DNA from: Syngnathus acus | Taxonomy: Eukaryota > Chordata > Actinopteri > Syngnathiformes > Syngnathidae | DNA length: 64,000 bases | Direction: 5' to 3' | Assembly (NCBI RefSeq): GCF_901709675.1 | Contig: NC_051101.1 | Span: 9,878,501 to 9,942,500, forward strand | Part shown: positions 33,049 through 46,061 of the stretch, in pieces | How the letters are laid out: each line of letters opens with the position of its first letter | Position numbering within the stretch: position 1 is the stretch's first letter | Notes under the pieces: generated by a model | Told to the model about the DNA's origin: nothing | Seen by the model: only the letters and a program-made list of their open reading frames with translations | Database searches by the model: none | Made by a program: the position numbers and the translations under genes

Positions 33049-36000
33049 TAAGAGGCAAGGATGAAAATTCTTTGCAATGTTTATGTTCATTCAAATGTAA
33101 AAAGAAAGTAACAATTGATGACTTTTTTAACTGGCGAGTGGTCGGCACATCACCGTTAAGAGGCTCTATTTTTGAACCCGAGCTCAGACTTTCTTGTGTG
33201 GAGGTTCCATTTTCTGCTCGTACTTGTTGTTTTTTTCAGATTAATCTGCTTTCCTCCCACATGCATGTTAAGTGAAGACTTAAAATTGTCGTTCGGTGAA
33301 AAGATGAATGGCAGCTCACCCAGACGGACTCCACTGGGCCATACATAATCTGACATTTGATTTTCAGTTTTTACTGACGGCCAATTTGGTCTCTACAGAA
33401 GCGGAAGCAGGCAAGGAGTATTTTGGCAGCTCTGGTCAATGCTGAAGTAGTTAGGCGTGGTGTAATGTGGAAAGCGCCAGGGGGATGGTTGTTACAAAGT
33501 GATGGTGCGAACTTTGAAAAGAAAAACTAATATCGTTGTCGTAGTTGAAAAAAGTTGCAGCTCGTTAGCGTCGGCTGAAATGCTCTCCTCCCTCCCTCCC
33601 TTACCTGTTCCGGAGACAGCTATCAGGCCCAGACAGACTTTTTTTCCCCCTTTCACTGACTATTATCTGCTCTAAGCATGAAAATTCCACGGTCAGAGTG
33701 ACCAAAATGACCACTCTTATCATAAGATTTCCAACAGAAATGTAAACAACAAATTAAAGCTTTTTTTTTTTAAATGCAAATAAATTATCTAAATTTCAGA
33801 AAGCTTTTGTAATGTTGTAAATGATTTAATTATGTATGCAGGACCCTAGCTTTGTAATAAAGTTTGGGTGGTGTACAATTAGAGGTGGAGTGGCCACAAA
33901 TGATTCAAAAGATTTGACATCTTGACCCCTGCAGTTTTTTTTTTTTTCCATGCATTCTCTGCATAGAGGCAATTATGTTTATCTTTGTTTTTATGATTAT
34001 CTTGACTTTCCATCAGCTGTCTCATATAAAAAAAAAATGAATACGCCCACACACTGGTCGTGTCCTTTTTGTAGGTGAAAAAAATATCACCATCATAAGG
34101 GCTGGGTTCTGCCGAGTTTTTTTTTTAGCACAGTAATATGTGGGTGTGACTTTTTCTCAGCTGTCTGAGTCGCATCATTGCCAGCCGTTGTTGACTTCCT
34201 TCCTCTTGTCTTTGCTGCTGTGCTGATGGGAAAAGCCAGACGAAAGCTCACATCCAGCCAACACTCACACACAGACTAAAGGGCAATGGTCTCTTAAAGG
34301 GGAAATTAAGTAAAAATGGATTTTGCAATAAAACGTTATATGCAGTTCCACTAGTCTAAACATGGAATTCTGAATAGTATTAAGTTTGTGGAATACGAAT
34401 CAAGAAGCAAAATCCACCCATTTTTATCTATCTCAGGGGTCAGCCATTTTGTGCTAGCTTGGCGCTAGGGATAAAAATAGGGCCCAAAATGCTCATATTA
34501 TATCAAGTTAAAATAAGGTCTTATTATTCACTAAAGGGATGGAAATTTCAATCTGTCCTTTAATCGGATTCATTGATTAATGAAAAAAATATTGAAAGAA
34601 TAATCAATTGTTGAAATAATCGTTAGCAAAACTCCCAGTTTCTGTAATTTTATAAGGGGAAAATGAATATAAATCCAAACAAAATGACGTTGAAACATCC
34701 TTCTGGAATGTATTGTGTTGCTTCGTTCTACTTGTGCCAGTACTTGACATATCAGAGGTGCACTTTGTCCCATCGGCTGCACTCATTGCCGTTCTATGGA
34801 AGAGCTGACGGCTTCTTGCAAAGATAAGATGGCTTCTCGCGATACTCCAGTCAGATGCTATTAAGCCCCAAATAACGCTATGAAGAAAGAAAGTCTCTAC
34901 ACGTGCTTCTAATACGTACTGAATCAGTCCAGTCATGCAGTCCAGCCAAAACGCTTCCTCCTTTATGACGTCAGCGAGGGAGGAAAGCCCAGACAGGGTG
35001 GGGGAGGACAGCTAAATTGAAAACAGCCTCAAAGGGAAGCAATGCCGGCCTTTCGCCAGAACTCTCGTTGAACGCACTATATCACCAATGAGTCACGTCA
35101 ACGCCAGCCTTAAGGAAATGCAGAAACTTTTACTCATATTCATTTGCCAAACTACAACTGCTTTGACAACCACCAGAGATGTTGACTCACTGACTGTCCG
35201 GATGAAAACGTGAAGTTTTTCACAATAGTTGCGGTTTAGTTGACGTTGGCTCTGACCTCATCTTACATCTGGATGAGCAGTGTGTCTTCCGTGATGCAGC
35301 GTTTCTACATGGCAATGTCTAGCCCTCTGCGTATACGTCCCAATTCTTGAGCCAGAGCAAGTAGCACTTTGCTTCTTTCACTTGAGATAACCTCGGGCTT
35401 ATCGACAACCGTTTTGCTAAATGAGCTTTCATTTTCACTTTGCTACCCTCAAGACATTCAAACTGCCTCAACTTTCAACCCATTGACACAATAAAGAAGT
35501 ATCAAGTGAGAAGCAACCGGTTCAGTGTCTCGGACACTTCAACGCTGTCACAAGGTCTGAGGGTCCAACACACAACATCGGGTTTGGAGACAAGCACCTG
35601 AGCTCACATTTTTTTTGTAGCTGCTGTTAATGTCCCCACTGCCAATCATCTTGAGAAATTTATCGTTCTGCTTGTTCCGATGTCAACGCTACAAGAAGTC
35701 TTGCCAGACCTCCACTGAAATTTTCTATCATCCTGCTGTTTGCTATTAACCAGCCTGCTATCATCTGCCTCCAGCTCTTCCCTTAACCTTAGATGACGAG
35801 ACACAGAATAGTGAGGACAATTGTGAAAAAATGACTCGACGATCCCACACCAAGCAATTAAGCACATTTACCAAGCCACTGCAATTGAAAATCTGCAACC
35901 TATCATCAAATTATAAGATTCTACACGCAATATACCGTTTTGTATTTTTTTTATTGCACAGGGCATTTGTCAGGCAAAAAGTGGGTCGTCAAAACGAGTG

Positions 36001-38864
36001 AAACTGGCAATGTGATTTTTTTTTTTTTTTTTATCGACAGTCTGTTGGCAGCGCTCAATCTCCCCCTTCACTGACTGCACCCGTGAATTTTGGTGACAGA
36101 GACTGTCCGTACTTTGCTTTCAAGCCACAATTATATAAAGTGTTTTTGTAAAATACGAAACCAAGTTGTACTTAATTGATACAACTTGGCGTTGGCCGAC
36201 AGCCCACCCAGTCCACATTGCTCAATGTGTGGCAGGCCTTAGAAAGAGCGCAAAAATATGCACGTTGATGTGAATGTGTTTCAATTGTGCCCAGCGGGAC
36301 ATGTCAAGGCCACATTACGTAAAATTTGTCATAGTAATCATTTACCACATCCACACCTACAGTTAATGTATTGGGCCCACACCCTCAAAACACACACTTA
36401 ACACATTAAACATGAGTGACATGGGGACACTTGAGTGTGGAACAAAACTTGATTTGTATGGTCAAAAGACACATGAATGTTTGAGAGATAGGTGCACCTT
36501 ACTTGTGATGTCAAATTTCGTCATCATTATCCATTGATCTGTGTGACCTGAAAGTCATTGTTGAAGTTCAAATACATTCCGCCAATGGAAATATTTCCAC
36601 ATAAAGCAAAGATTCAACGGAAATTAGCTTGTAAGTGATAAAAACGGACTATCCTTCACTCGAAGAAAAAAAAAAAAAAACGAAATGACTGTGATAAGCC
36701 AGTCACAGCTGTCACACCTCTAAGGAAGACGTGCTTTATCTTAGAGCCATATATGAGTTACTCCAGTAAATAGATTTCATTTGCTTGCTGTCACGCTCTC
36801 ACAAGAATTTTTTTATTGATGCGACTGAAAGTAACAGGTGTTTTTTTATTGTTTTTTGAATGAATAAATACTCTATATGAAATCAAAACATTTTGGCGAA
36901 CAGCATGTCGATGCTAAGCACATTACAGTGATTTGACAAATAATTTTGTTTGAAAATAAACTAAAATTATATTGAAAGCAATTATAATTAAGGTAACATG
37001 ACTGTTCAACAAATACTGTTTTTTCCAGTGGTCAGTGTAGCTTATATTAATGATAATTGTATACATTAAATATGCAAACAAATCAGTGTTGCTTTGATAG
37101 TTTTTTTTTAAATGTATTTTACAGTTCATTCCATCATGTATTTATCTATTTGTTGTCCTCGTGATGCCAATGGCACTGATTAGACATAATAACCTTTATA
37201 TGGTTCTGGAGAAATTAGCAGAAAATCAAACCCGTGCCGCCATGACCTACTTCATTGGTTTATGCTGATTGCATATTTCTAAATTTAATATCGCTTCCTT
37301 GAGACCCATTTATGATTGCACTAGTAAGTCCACAACAAGCCTTATCTGTTTTCTAATTCCAATTATGTTGTCAATCCTTGGCCAAGCACACGTGTGACTT
37401 TCCTGCCATTTTTGTGACGCAGTGTACATTCTCACGGTGTATTACCGTTGTCACAGAAAATAGTGTCAGCCATCTTTACTCTAATTGGCTGTTAGCTAGC
37501 AGATGCATGCTAAAGAAAGTAGACTATGAAGAAGTACACAAAAGTAAAGCAGTGGCTAAGAAACTGAACAACTCTTGATTGCTAGCTATCCAACTTTAGG
37601 CAACTCCGGTCCTCGACAGATCAATCCAAATGATCGGGAATCGTTATCAGGCTTGCTGATGAGTTGAAAGAGGGAAATTGGTTAATTGTTCTGTCTAGCA
37701 AGTTCAAAAAAAAATCTAGTTTGGAAACATTTTATCCAGTCAGAAAAAAAATATTGTTTACATTGTCCTATCTGTTTTTGTATCTGACATGTATCTATTT
37801 TTTATCGAATTCAGAAATATTTACTTCCAATTCTATCAAGTTCTGGTGAATAGCTACACTGGATAATCAATACATCACTGTAAAAATTAGACTATCTTAT
37901 CACATTTACAACTTCCATTGTAATGACCTGGTTTAGATTTATGTCCACTTTATCTACTGAATAACAAAATATATGATATTATCGGGTCAAATTTTACAGC
38001 AAAGCCTTTTACAACAAAGGCTCAACAGATACTATTTCTGTTGTTTTGGGTGTTCGATTTTTAAGTGATACAAAGACGACAGAAGTTAAAAGTTAGAAAA
38101 ATATTTATTCGTTCACATTGTTTCTTCACATCAAGATATCATTGCAAATCCTCAGTTGTTTTATTCAAGGTGTTTTAACTGTGCTTATACATTCATGTTT
38201 CACACACTTGAATGGACATCATTTTGGTTATAGCAATAACCGAGCTGTATTAATATGACCTTTGTCTTTTCTAATGCAATTATCTTTGAAGTGAAGTCTC
38301 AATCTAGGCATGTGAATTGTTTTATCTCACTTTGGTCATTCCCTGAACAAATAGCAAAAAAAAAAAAAAAAAAAGATGTTCTTCCCTCAGAACGTGGGGG
38401 TGGCCTCTTATCAAGAACTCAATGTTTTGGCTCAGAAGTTTCCGTGAAGGTCTCTGGGAACTTACTCCCTTATTCTCACATCACAAATCCCACGATTTTG
38501 ACAAAGGGGATTCCAAAGCACTAGTCCTTTAAAACTTGCAGGCATACATACACATGTAGACACATGTTGTGTATTTTGAAGTGTGCAACCCTGTAGCAAA
38601 ATATCCTCAGAACTCCAGTGTAACAACAAAAATGTTTTTTTTTTAACAACTATTTACATACAACCACATAATTCTTATATATATTTCCACATCACACAGT
38701 CCCCAGTATCCCCTATACAGTATGTACAGCATTTCTATAATATTATTAATGTCGGGAATGTGTCTCTCTTATTGAAGTGCATAAGAATGGCCAAAAGCAG
38801 TTTCATTTCAAAGTGCAACAACAAGTCGCTGTCAAAGTATGCTTTGGTCCTTTCACTAATTAAC
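33049..38864. other. Large intergenic region 3' of has1, no gene recognised
   Basis: About 5.8 kb, increasingly AT-rich to the right. A segment at about 34360-34450 is related to 43850-43960 (shared GTCTAAACATGG, ATTCTGA, GTTTGTGGAATA, GGCCATTTTGT), so it is a dispersed repeat. Open frames at 34604-34936, 35646-35867 and others lack recognisable domains. Poly(T)/poly(A) tracts at 36017-36034, 36666-36680 and 38355-38374. Confidence 0.4.
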
Positions 38865-38870
38865 TTTATT
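38865..38870 (-). terminator. Candidate has1 polyadenylation signal
   Basis: AATAAA on the minus strand (TTTATT on plus) 137 bp beyond the has1 stop codon. It would give a short 3' UTR; no transcript evidence can be seen. Confidence 0.35.
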
Positions 38871-39006
38871 CATTCTATTGATTAGTTTAGCAGCTGCATG
38901 GAAGCCCTTTTGTTGTCCTGAGATTGGAGACAAAATAAATTAATTCATTTAAAATAGCAAACATATGATAAATTAACGTGTCGAGACGTCACTAGACGTC
39001 GTGGAC

Positions 39007-42000
39007 TTACACATTCAACGTGTAACTTTTGGCACGTACCCTACATGCCTTGCGGAACCACACCCAGTATAAAACCATCATGATTAACCAGTAACACAAG
39101 TACACTACGCAGCCGAAAATAAGAAATTCAATTTCCAGTTCCTTGGCTGGGGTAAACCAGTTCATTGTACTCTCTCGGTAAATTGTGTAAAGCAGTCCTG
39201 ATAATAAAACGGCTGCCCACACTGACAGTGGCAGCAGGGGCATATAGTTGCCCACAATCTTACGCCGGCCTGACGTTCCCCAGCTGCTCTTGTTCATGGT
39301 AAGAATGGCAAAGTACTTAGCCGGCAGCAGGCTGGTCATGTACAAAGCCGAGTAGAGGGACATGAACACCATCACCAGGTCCCGGCGCAGGATGCAGGCG
39401 TACGCCGCTTTCACCAGTCCGATCAGCTGGATGCAACACAGCACCCACAGGATATCCCACAGCGTGCCCGTCCAGAACAGCCGGATGATGGTGCCCGTGA
39501 CGAAGAAGGGGAATACCCCCGAGACGATGGACTCGTAGGTCATCCACAGATTGTGCTTGTGCCACCACATGGCGTTGAAGAGCCACTCGCGGAAGTAGGA
39601 CTTTGTCCAGCGGGTTTGCTGGTTGAGCCAGCGCAGGAACTGAGCCGGCGTCTCCGTGTAGCATTTGGAGTTGGCTGTGTATCTGCAAAGGAAACGGATC
39701 AGTGGAGACTCCATGTTAGTCGCCGCTGACAGTGATAGGATTTTATAGTTTGTATTTTTAAATGTTAAATATAACGTATTTTCTATAGTGTCGTTTTCCA
39801 TGGCAATCATTTGATGTTTCATATTGTAGTCCATCCATCCATCCATCCATCCATCCATCCATCCATCCATCCATCCATCCATCCACCCACCCGTTGTCCT
39901 CACAACAGAAGTCCACTGGACTATTCTGACTAGCAAGCAGGTGACCTGACCAGTTAAATGTACAGAAGCGATTCAGTGGCTCTATATCTAACATTTTAGG
40001 ACAGCAATTAAGATTACGTACGTATATTAACTCACAAATAGGTGTGGAACAGACTGGAATTTGTTTCGTAAGATGGTTGTTGGACTTTAGATATACAATC
40101 CTATATAGCCAACCTTACTGTACAGCGTACAAAGACCAAAGATTGTGCAATAACAGTCACATGATTGTTTAAAAAGGTTGCTGAGTGCTTACTTTGTGGC
40201 GTATCCCATGCTCAGCATACGGTTGGTAAGATGTCTGTCATCTCCAAAAGTGCAGTGAGTTCCTAAAAACTTCTGATTGTACCAAGATTCCAGGAATGCC
40301 TGAAGGAGATCGTTCCTGTAGAGCCCTAATCCAAAAGAGGAACAAGTTTATATTTTATGACAACACATTGTGACAGTGTCAGTCTCGCTCTAGAAATAAA
40401 CATACCCAAGGGTCCACTGATGCAAGAGACGCAGTTGAAGAAGGACTGACAAGACCGCTCAATGTTGAAGGCCATCCAGTAGCGAAGACTGCTCATAAAA
40501 CTGATGTACGAGTCCTTCATGTTGAGGATCATCACGTCCCCGCCAACTGCGCCGTACCTGGTGTCACTCTCCAGCACCTTGCACAGCTCCACTGTGGCCA
40601 GGGAGTCCAGCTTGGTGTCCGAGTCACATACCTGAACAAGCAAATGGCAAACCATTGAAAAAAAAAATACAGTATATAAAGTATATACAATAAAGTATCT
40701 TTTTTTTTTCTAATGGTTATGATTACCATAACGTCTATGCTAATTACCGTTAGCTTGTCTATGGTGTTTCAGATTATGTTAGCATTAAACTAGCATCTTT
40801 ACAGAAGATAGGCATCTAGCTTAAGTGCGCTTTTTGTCCTCGCAAGTACGATGATTCAGAATGCTAGTAATCTTGAACTTCGACAGTTGTACAACTTTTT
40901 GCCTCAATCGTAACAGGCAGTTGAAGGATTTCAACGCTTTCACTCGCCCACTCATGTCACCCAGACACTGATATCTACCATAAAATACACAATATATTAT
41001 TAATATGATATATTTATTGTGTCAGACTTAAACCTTGACCTCAGCGCGCTTATACCAGTTAGCTGCTCCACACATGAAGATAATATTGGACGTTATCACT
41101 GGGAAAGAGCGAAGGCTTAATACTATCAGCTAAACTGTTGTGTGGCACACAGATTGCAAACCAGCTTGATGCTCGGAACGGGAAACTGAATTGCCCTATT
41201 GGTGATGACAATGAGCATAGCATGGATCTTAAGCTAGCCGTCCGAATGTTTGTTGTTATCTAACTCCTGCATTGAATTGTCTTTTTAGTGAGAACAAAAA
41301 GTGTACAAGAACATAAACCCTAAGCTCAAGGACATTGAACAAACTGTCCAACACACTGAAAGGAACACAAGCATGAGAAGAAGTAGATTTACCTGGATGT
41401 AGTCGACTGAAGATCCGAGGGCCTTAAAGGCGGTGTACATCACCTCCCGCTTGCCCCCCCACTTCTGCATGATGCACACACATTTCTTGGTCTGAATGAG
41501 GTGCTCCACTTCCTTTCGCTGGAGGTCCACTCCTATGAAGACAGGTTCATGGGTCTTCTCATCGGGCTGCACCTTAGTGGGTTTCCACGCGTGGTAATTG
41601 TTCTCCCACACGTAACAGGCGGGGTCCTGGTCGGCAAACACCTCTTTGAACATCTCCATCATGTAGCGGTCATCGTTGCTGTTGCCGTCCACCACCATGA
41701 TGATGCGCAGCAGCTCAGATGGATACTCGAGGGCCCGAACGGAGTTGAGGCACTCTTTGAGATAGGCTGGGTCCTCCTGGTAGGCTGAAATGGTGAAGCC
41801 AATGGTCTTGGTGAAAGTGCATGGTTTTTTGCGGTTCTTCATCTGCCGCTGCTCAATGAAGGCGAAAAAGCTCTGGACCAGAACGTGAAACGAGAGCAGG
41901 AGGCCGTATAAGCCAAAGGAGATGATTCCGTAGCTGGAGGTGGCCAGCTGGAAACCTTCAACGTAGGCCCATATCATAACGTTAAGGACAACAAACGCAA

Positions 42001-42064
42001 AGAGGAATGTGAAGATGGCTCGGAGAATTAAGGCCAGTTTTTTGAGGAGAGGTTTCAACTCCAT
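39007..42064 (-). CDS. has1: Hyaluronan synthase 1
   Basis: Membrane glycosyltransferase (GT2) that polymerises UDP-GlcNAc and UDP-GlcA into hyaluronan at the plasma membrane. Coding exons on the minus strand: 42064-41393, 40631-40406, 40325-40193, 39682-39007; 1,707 nt, 568 residues, all joints in phase. Two N-terminal membrane helices are followed by the catalytic domain: [31 protein letters not shown] (226-229), GGDV, GPLG, GDDRHLT (327-333) and the QQTRW signature (365-369), then several C-terminal helices. Blocks such as [26 protein letters not shown] and [15 protein letters not shown] match HAS1 rather than HAS2/3. A non-coding first exon (about 43105-43065, donor CCAG|GTACAG) joins an acceptor at 42078, giving a short 5' UTR up to 42065. 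No frame defect. Next to spaca6, tail to tail, as in human 19q13.41. Confidence 0.97.
39833..39893. repeat. (CCAT)n microsatellite in has1 intron 4
   Basis: About 14 CCAT units ending in CCACCCACCC. It makes a Trp-Met-Asp-Gly open frame joined to has1 exon 5; the Met upstream of exon 5 in that frame is intronic. Confidence 0.9.
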
Positions 42065-42213
42065 TCTGTGTCTTCACCTATAGGAAGCACACGCACACAC
42101 CGGACAAGTCAGTGCATCAAGAAGAACACCCTATAAAGTTAGTGTTAAAAAGCACAATCTTTATGAAGGCTTCATGCTGCCACACCTATCCAAAGTACGT
42201 ATGTGCTCTGCTC

Positions 42214-42272
42214 GTTTGAAATCATGGCAAATGACACATATTATGTAAGTGTCATTTGCCATGATGTCAAAC
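42214..42272. repeat. Near-perfect 24-bp inverted repeat (59-nt hairpin) in has1 intron 1
   Basis: Left arm GTTTGAAATCATGGCAAATG plus ACAC (42214-42237) and right arm GTGT plus CATTTGCCATGATGTCAAAC (42249-42272) pair with a single mismatch around an 11-nt loop ATATTATGTAA. The size resembles a pre-miRNA or a very small foldback element. I do not recognise the arm as a known microRNA. Confidence 0.85.
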
Positions 42273-42349
42273 GATCAATCAAAAAGCAATTGTTAATCTG
42301 CTACAGGGATGAAGAATGAACTAGAAATGCTGCAGGAAGGTCGCAGGGA

Positions 42350-42634
42350 TGAGAATGAATGAATGAATGAATGAATGAATGAATGAATGAATGAATGAAT
42401 GAATGATAAATATAAAATAAATAAAAAAGATTTCAATGACATTATAAGCATTAATTAGTTTACTTTAAGTTTTTCTTAAATCTTAACAGAGACCTACACT
42501 GCTTCAACGCATCAAATCAATTCCATGATTTTATACAGAAAACTGAAACATGTATTTCATATTTGTGTTGATTTTACGTGTTTCAGATTTAAATTAACTT
42601 TTTTTTAAAATTATAATGTCCTTCTTTTAATTGA

Positions 42635-42698
<64 letters not shown>

Positions 42699-42700
42699 AT
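42350..42700. repeat. (ATGA)n and (AAAG)n microsatellites in has1 intron 1
   Basis: ATGA units at about 42351-42406 and AAAG units at about 42636-42699. Confidence 0.92.
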
Positions 42701-43064
42701 ACAAGCCGATAGGATTTTGCTCATCACACCAAAATGCATTTCCAATGTCTTCAAATGCACAATATTCAGAAAATTTAACATAGCAGATCCAATTGATTAG
42801 TCTCTGTAGCCAACCTTATCGATTATTAATTATAAACAACTAGGTTCCCAATACCAAACCCTTGTGGAATACCACCAGTTATTTTTATCAGTTGTGATTC
42901 AGTATTATTAACTTTTTACATATCGGGTCGTTTCATTATTGCTGTAGAAATTTTTTTTTTTTTTTTTTTTTAATCTGTTCAAAAATCAAATCAATATTAT
43001 TATTTTTTTCTGAAATTGTTAAAAATATTAGGCATGCATGTAAAATGTTGGGATCGAGCTGTAC

Positions 43065-43105
43065 CTGGCGTGGCGCTCCCGATGTATCCGCTCTGGTGTT
43101 GCTCT
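43065..43105 (-). other. has1 non-coding exon 1 (inferred)
   Basis: On the minus strand this segment lies about 30 bp downstream of the TATA box and ends in CGCCACGCCAG|GTACAG, a good donor at 43064-43063. The start of transcription is placed by distance from the TATA box, so the 5' edge is approximate. Confidence 0.5.
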
Positions 43106-43133
43106 TGTGTGATGAGCTGTTGTGAAGGGCTTG

Positions 43134-43224
43134 ATTTTATAAGCTCCCGACTTGGATGTGGATAGCCATGTGCGCGCTGGGGTGGGAATGAGTGATGATC
43201 AAGAGGCGCCCCTGCTGAGTCAGC
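43134..43224 (-). promoter_or_regulatory. has1 core promoter: TATA box and upstream MARE/AP-1 palindrome
   Basis: On the minus strand, TATAAAAT occupies 43141-43134. About 72 bp further upstream lies TGCTGAGTCAGC (43213-43224), a perfect 12-bp palindrome matching the Maf recognition element with an AP-1 core TGAGTCA. Regulation by Maf/AP-1 factors is inferred from the motif. Confidence 0.6.
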
Positions 43225-44196
43225 CGTGCGTCAGTGCGAGTGTGCAAGGCGGTGGTCCCCTTGGCTGCAAGAGCGCGCCCTTTACGCACTCCTTTGTTGT
43301 CCTGTTTTTTTTCTTCTTTTTCTTTTATTTACTCAAGTATCACCATCATGTTTGCTTGATCATATAAAGAAAAATACCTCATTTCTGCTACACGGCTGTG
43401 CCTGGTCTTTTTGCCTATTAAACTTTGCCAGCCAATCTGGAAATACCTTCACATCCCCCCCGTCCACCACCACCAACTCTGTCCAACTCCTCCGCCATTA
43501 TGTGGCCGACCAAATACCGGAATACCCTCTAGTCTTTGTACTTTGTTTTCATTCGCACATTCTTTTTAAAGCATTTCCATCATGTCAATCTTGAAAATTA
43601 ACACAAACGCTACGCAGCACTCCGGCGATCTCATACATCCTAATTGGATGTCGCCCTCTGCTGGCCATATTTGAACATTGGTAAATTAAATGAACCTTTT
43701 TCCCTGCCGCCACAGGTGGCAATACTGATGCACTATAGTCTGTATTTAAAGTAAAATCAGACACTGGACTAAAGCTTAGATAAAGTAAATGTATTGTTGC
43801 AACTGATTTATATTAAGGGAAAATCAAGTCAAAGATTGAAATGTTCTATGCGCCCACATGTGTCTAAACATGGCATTCTGATTAATATTGCGTTTGTGGA
43901 ATATGAATTTAACGGCAAAATCCGCCTGTTTCTTCATCACAGACGACGGCCATTTTGTCTTACTGGCAAAATGACATCACAACCAGCGGCTACCCAACGT
44001 TAACAATACAGCACATTGATTTCTCTGCATCGTCGTTACATTTATTTCTGTCTCTATGGCAAAAATTCCACTGTCTGTCATGTGGTTGTATCAGTCAAAA
44101 AATGCAGCTTGCTGTTGTGCGTCTACTTGCAGCCCGTAAAGCTTCCATTCAACTCAGCACTTTAGAGCGCCACGTTGTCCATACTGTAACATGCAT
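43225..44196. other. Intergenic upstream of has1
   Basis: No gene. Contains a dispersed-repeat segment (about 43850-43960) related to 34360-34450. Confidence 0.45.
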
Positions 44197-44601
44197 GTTT
44201 TTGTCATGCCCGTGCCGGAGCACGCTCGGCCGGCAACTTCCCTCAGCCACACCCCTTCATCACTGAAGTGTCTATCACCTGTTCCCTCTCGTTGTCTCAT
44301 GTATTTAAACCCTGCCCGTGTGTTCCTTCTTGTCGGTGTCTTCTGTTGTGTTCCGTCCCTGCCCGCTCCCGGTGTTCCTGTTCCTGTCGTCTGGTTTCCC
44401 CCCGGTTTGTCTGGAGGCTCACGGTCAGAATTTTATCCTTGTCTAAGTGGACTTCTGTCGGTCAGTCTGTCTGTTTGCTGGCCGTATCCCGTCTGTGTCT
44501 TCGGTTCCCCACCTACCTCCCTTCCAACTCCCTGTCCCTTCAATAAATCCCGGTTCAAGCTGCATTTGGTCACCCTGGCTCAAATCATTCCTGACAGTTT
44601 T
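44197..44601 (+). mobile_element. Solo LTR with 5-bp target-site duplication
   Basis: The LTR proper is 44202-44596 (395 bp), beginning TGTCATGCCC and ending ATTCCTGACA. It is flanked on both sides by GTTTT (44197-44201 and 44597-44601), the expected 5-bp duplication. It has a GTATTTAAACC TATA-like box near 44300 and a TTCAATAAATCCCGG polyadenylation signal near 44540. No internal gag or pol sequence is present, so it is a recombined remnant. Open frames across it are not genes. Confidence 0.8.
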
Positions 44602-46003
44602 GGGGGACTTGGGAGAAAGCCAGATTGTATGGTTGTGAGTATGTGGAGAACAATGCCACACAAGAAGGCCTGATCAAAGATTCAAACCCAGAACCTCTTA
44701 AGAGGATGAGGCATACCTGCAAACCATCGCGCTGCTTCATTGCATCATATTATTGTATTTACATGGCCATCAGAGGACTTAAAAAATGCCCTTCCCCCTT
44801 TTTTTTTTTTTTTGGTGTTTCTTTTTTACAAGCCAATCTGTTGACCGCTCATGAAGGTCCACACCCTTCCTTAACCACATGAGCTGCTTGAGCTGATCAG
44901 CACATGCAGCACGCACTCCATGGCTGGCACAAATAGAAAGCCACCAGGCAGCTGATGTCATGTGAAGCAGCTGGGCCAGTCCATGAGTATAAGAGAGGAG
45001 GTCAACTAGATGTGTTATTACTCTGACCTTTATCTGTTTATGTGCTCAAATGGACTTTACACATGGTGATGTTGGAGGATGACGTTTCTGTTAAAGTCAA
45101 GTTTTAACTAGATGACAGTATTCTTGAATGGCTATTCAATGGAAAATGTTGCATTTTTAGTTGACGACTGACTGTATTTTTCTTTTTGGATTGCTGCGAT
45201 TGGCTGGCAAAGAGTCCAGGGTGTAACTCGCTTCTTGCTCAAAATCAGATGGTTAGGCTGCAGCTCGCCCATGACTTTTAAGCAATATACGGACATCATT
45301 TGTCTTCCTTTAAAAAAAAAAAAAAAATTAAACCATGTCATGTAAAAAAAATACATTTTAAGCTCTCCAATTTATTTAAAAAAAAAGTTGAAGTCCAATA
45401 TGCATTTTTCTAAAAAATCTGGTGTATAATCAAATATGTAAAAATCTATTAAACTTATGTAATGTCATAATTCATAGATGAGAAGAACATTAGTGTTGTT
45501 CGAATTTAACGGGAAAGTTAAGAAACGTTTTTGACTTTTAGTGATCTTTAGACACCATAACTCTATCATTTAAAAAATGACCAAAACTTCAATGAGATAC
45601 AGATAGACAAAGGTACACGTTTCTTTTTTTTTTCTTTTAGTTTTTGGTTATTTTTAGACGAGTTTAAAAAAGTTGTGCAAAAGTATCATTTTTAAAAATG
45701 TATTATTTATCATCAATTTATCTGTACATAATCACGTGAAAAAAAAACCTGCATTTTATTTGCCAATTTTACGGAAAACGGCTCACTGGACCGTAACCGT
45801 GCACCTTAGAAACACATTTCTCAAGTTTTGAAAAAAGGAGATGTGCAGGTCGTACTTTGCTCAGTTCCTGACATACATATAGCAAATTGTGCATAAACCC
45901 TGATAAGCTATAGCCTTTGTGCATGGGAATAAACGAGGCAATATAAAATCGTTCCTGTGAATTTTGTCAACGCACGCCCTTCAATTCTAGGGCGAGCTTG
46001 GTG
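44602..46003. other. Intergenic between LTR and clxn
   Basis: No gene recognised; AT-rich, with poly(T/A) tracts near 44801, 45312 and 45625 and a repeat fragment at about 45190-45270. Confidence 0.45.
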
Positions 46004-46017
46004 GTTGCTATGGCAAC
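46004..46017 (+). promoter_or_regulatory. X-box (RFX site) in the clxn promoter
   Basis: GTTGCTATGGCAAC, differing by one base from the ideal palindrome GTTGCCATGGCAAC, lies 44 bp upstream of the clxn start codon. RFX factors bind such X-boxes in promoters of ciliary genes (established), and calaxin is a ciliary protein, so motif and gene fit each other. Confidence 0.75.
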
Positions 46018-46061
46018 AAAACGTCAACTTCACCTCGCGCTCCGCCACCACAGCGACTAAA

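Noticed and set aside
39317-39688. Open frames overlapping has1 exon 5 in other frames, and 41501-41788 antisense to exon 2
   Set aside because: Shadows of the highly conserved has1 coding sequence.
44191-44673. 160-codon open frame rich in Pro and Ser
   Set aside because: Lies inside the solo LTR; the codons cover its promoter and poly(A) signal.
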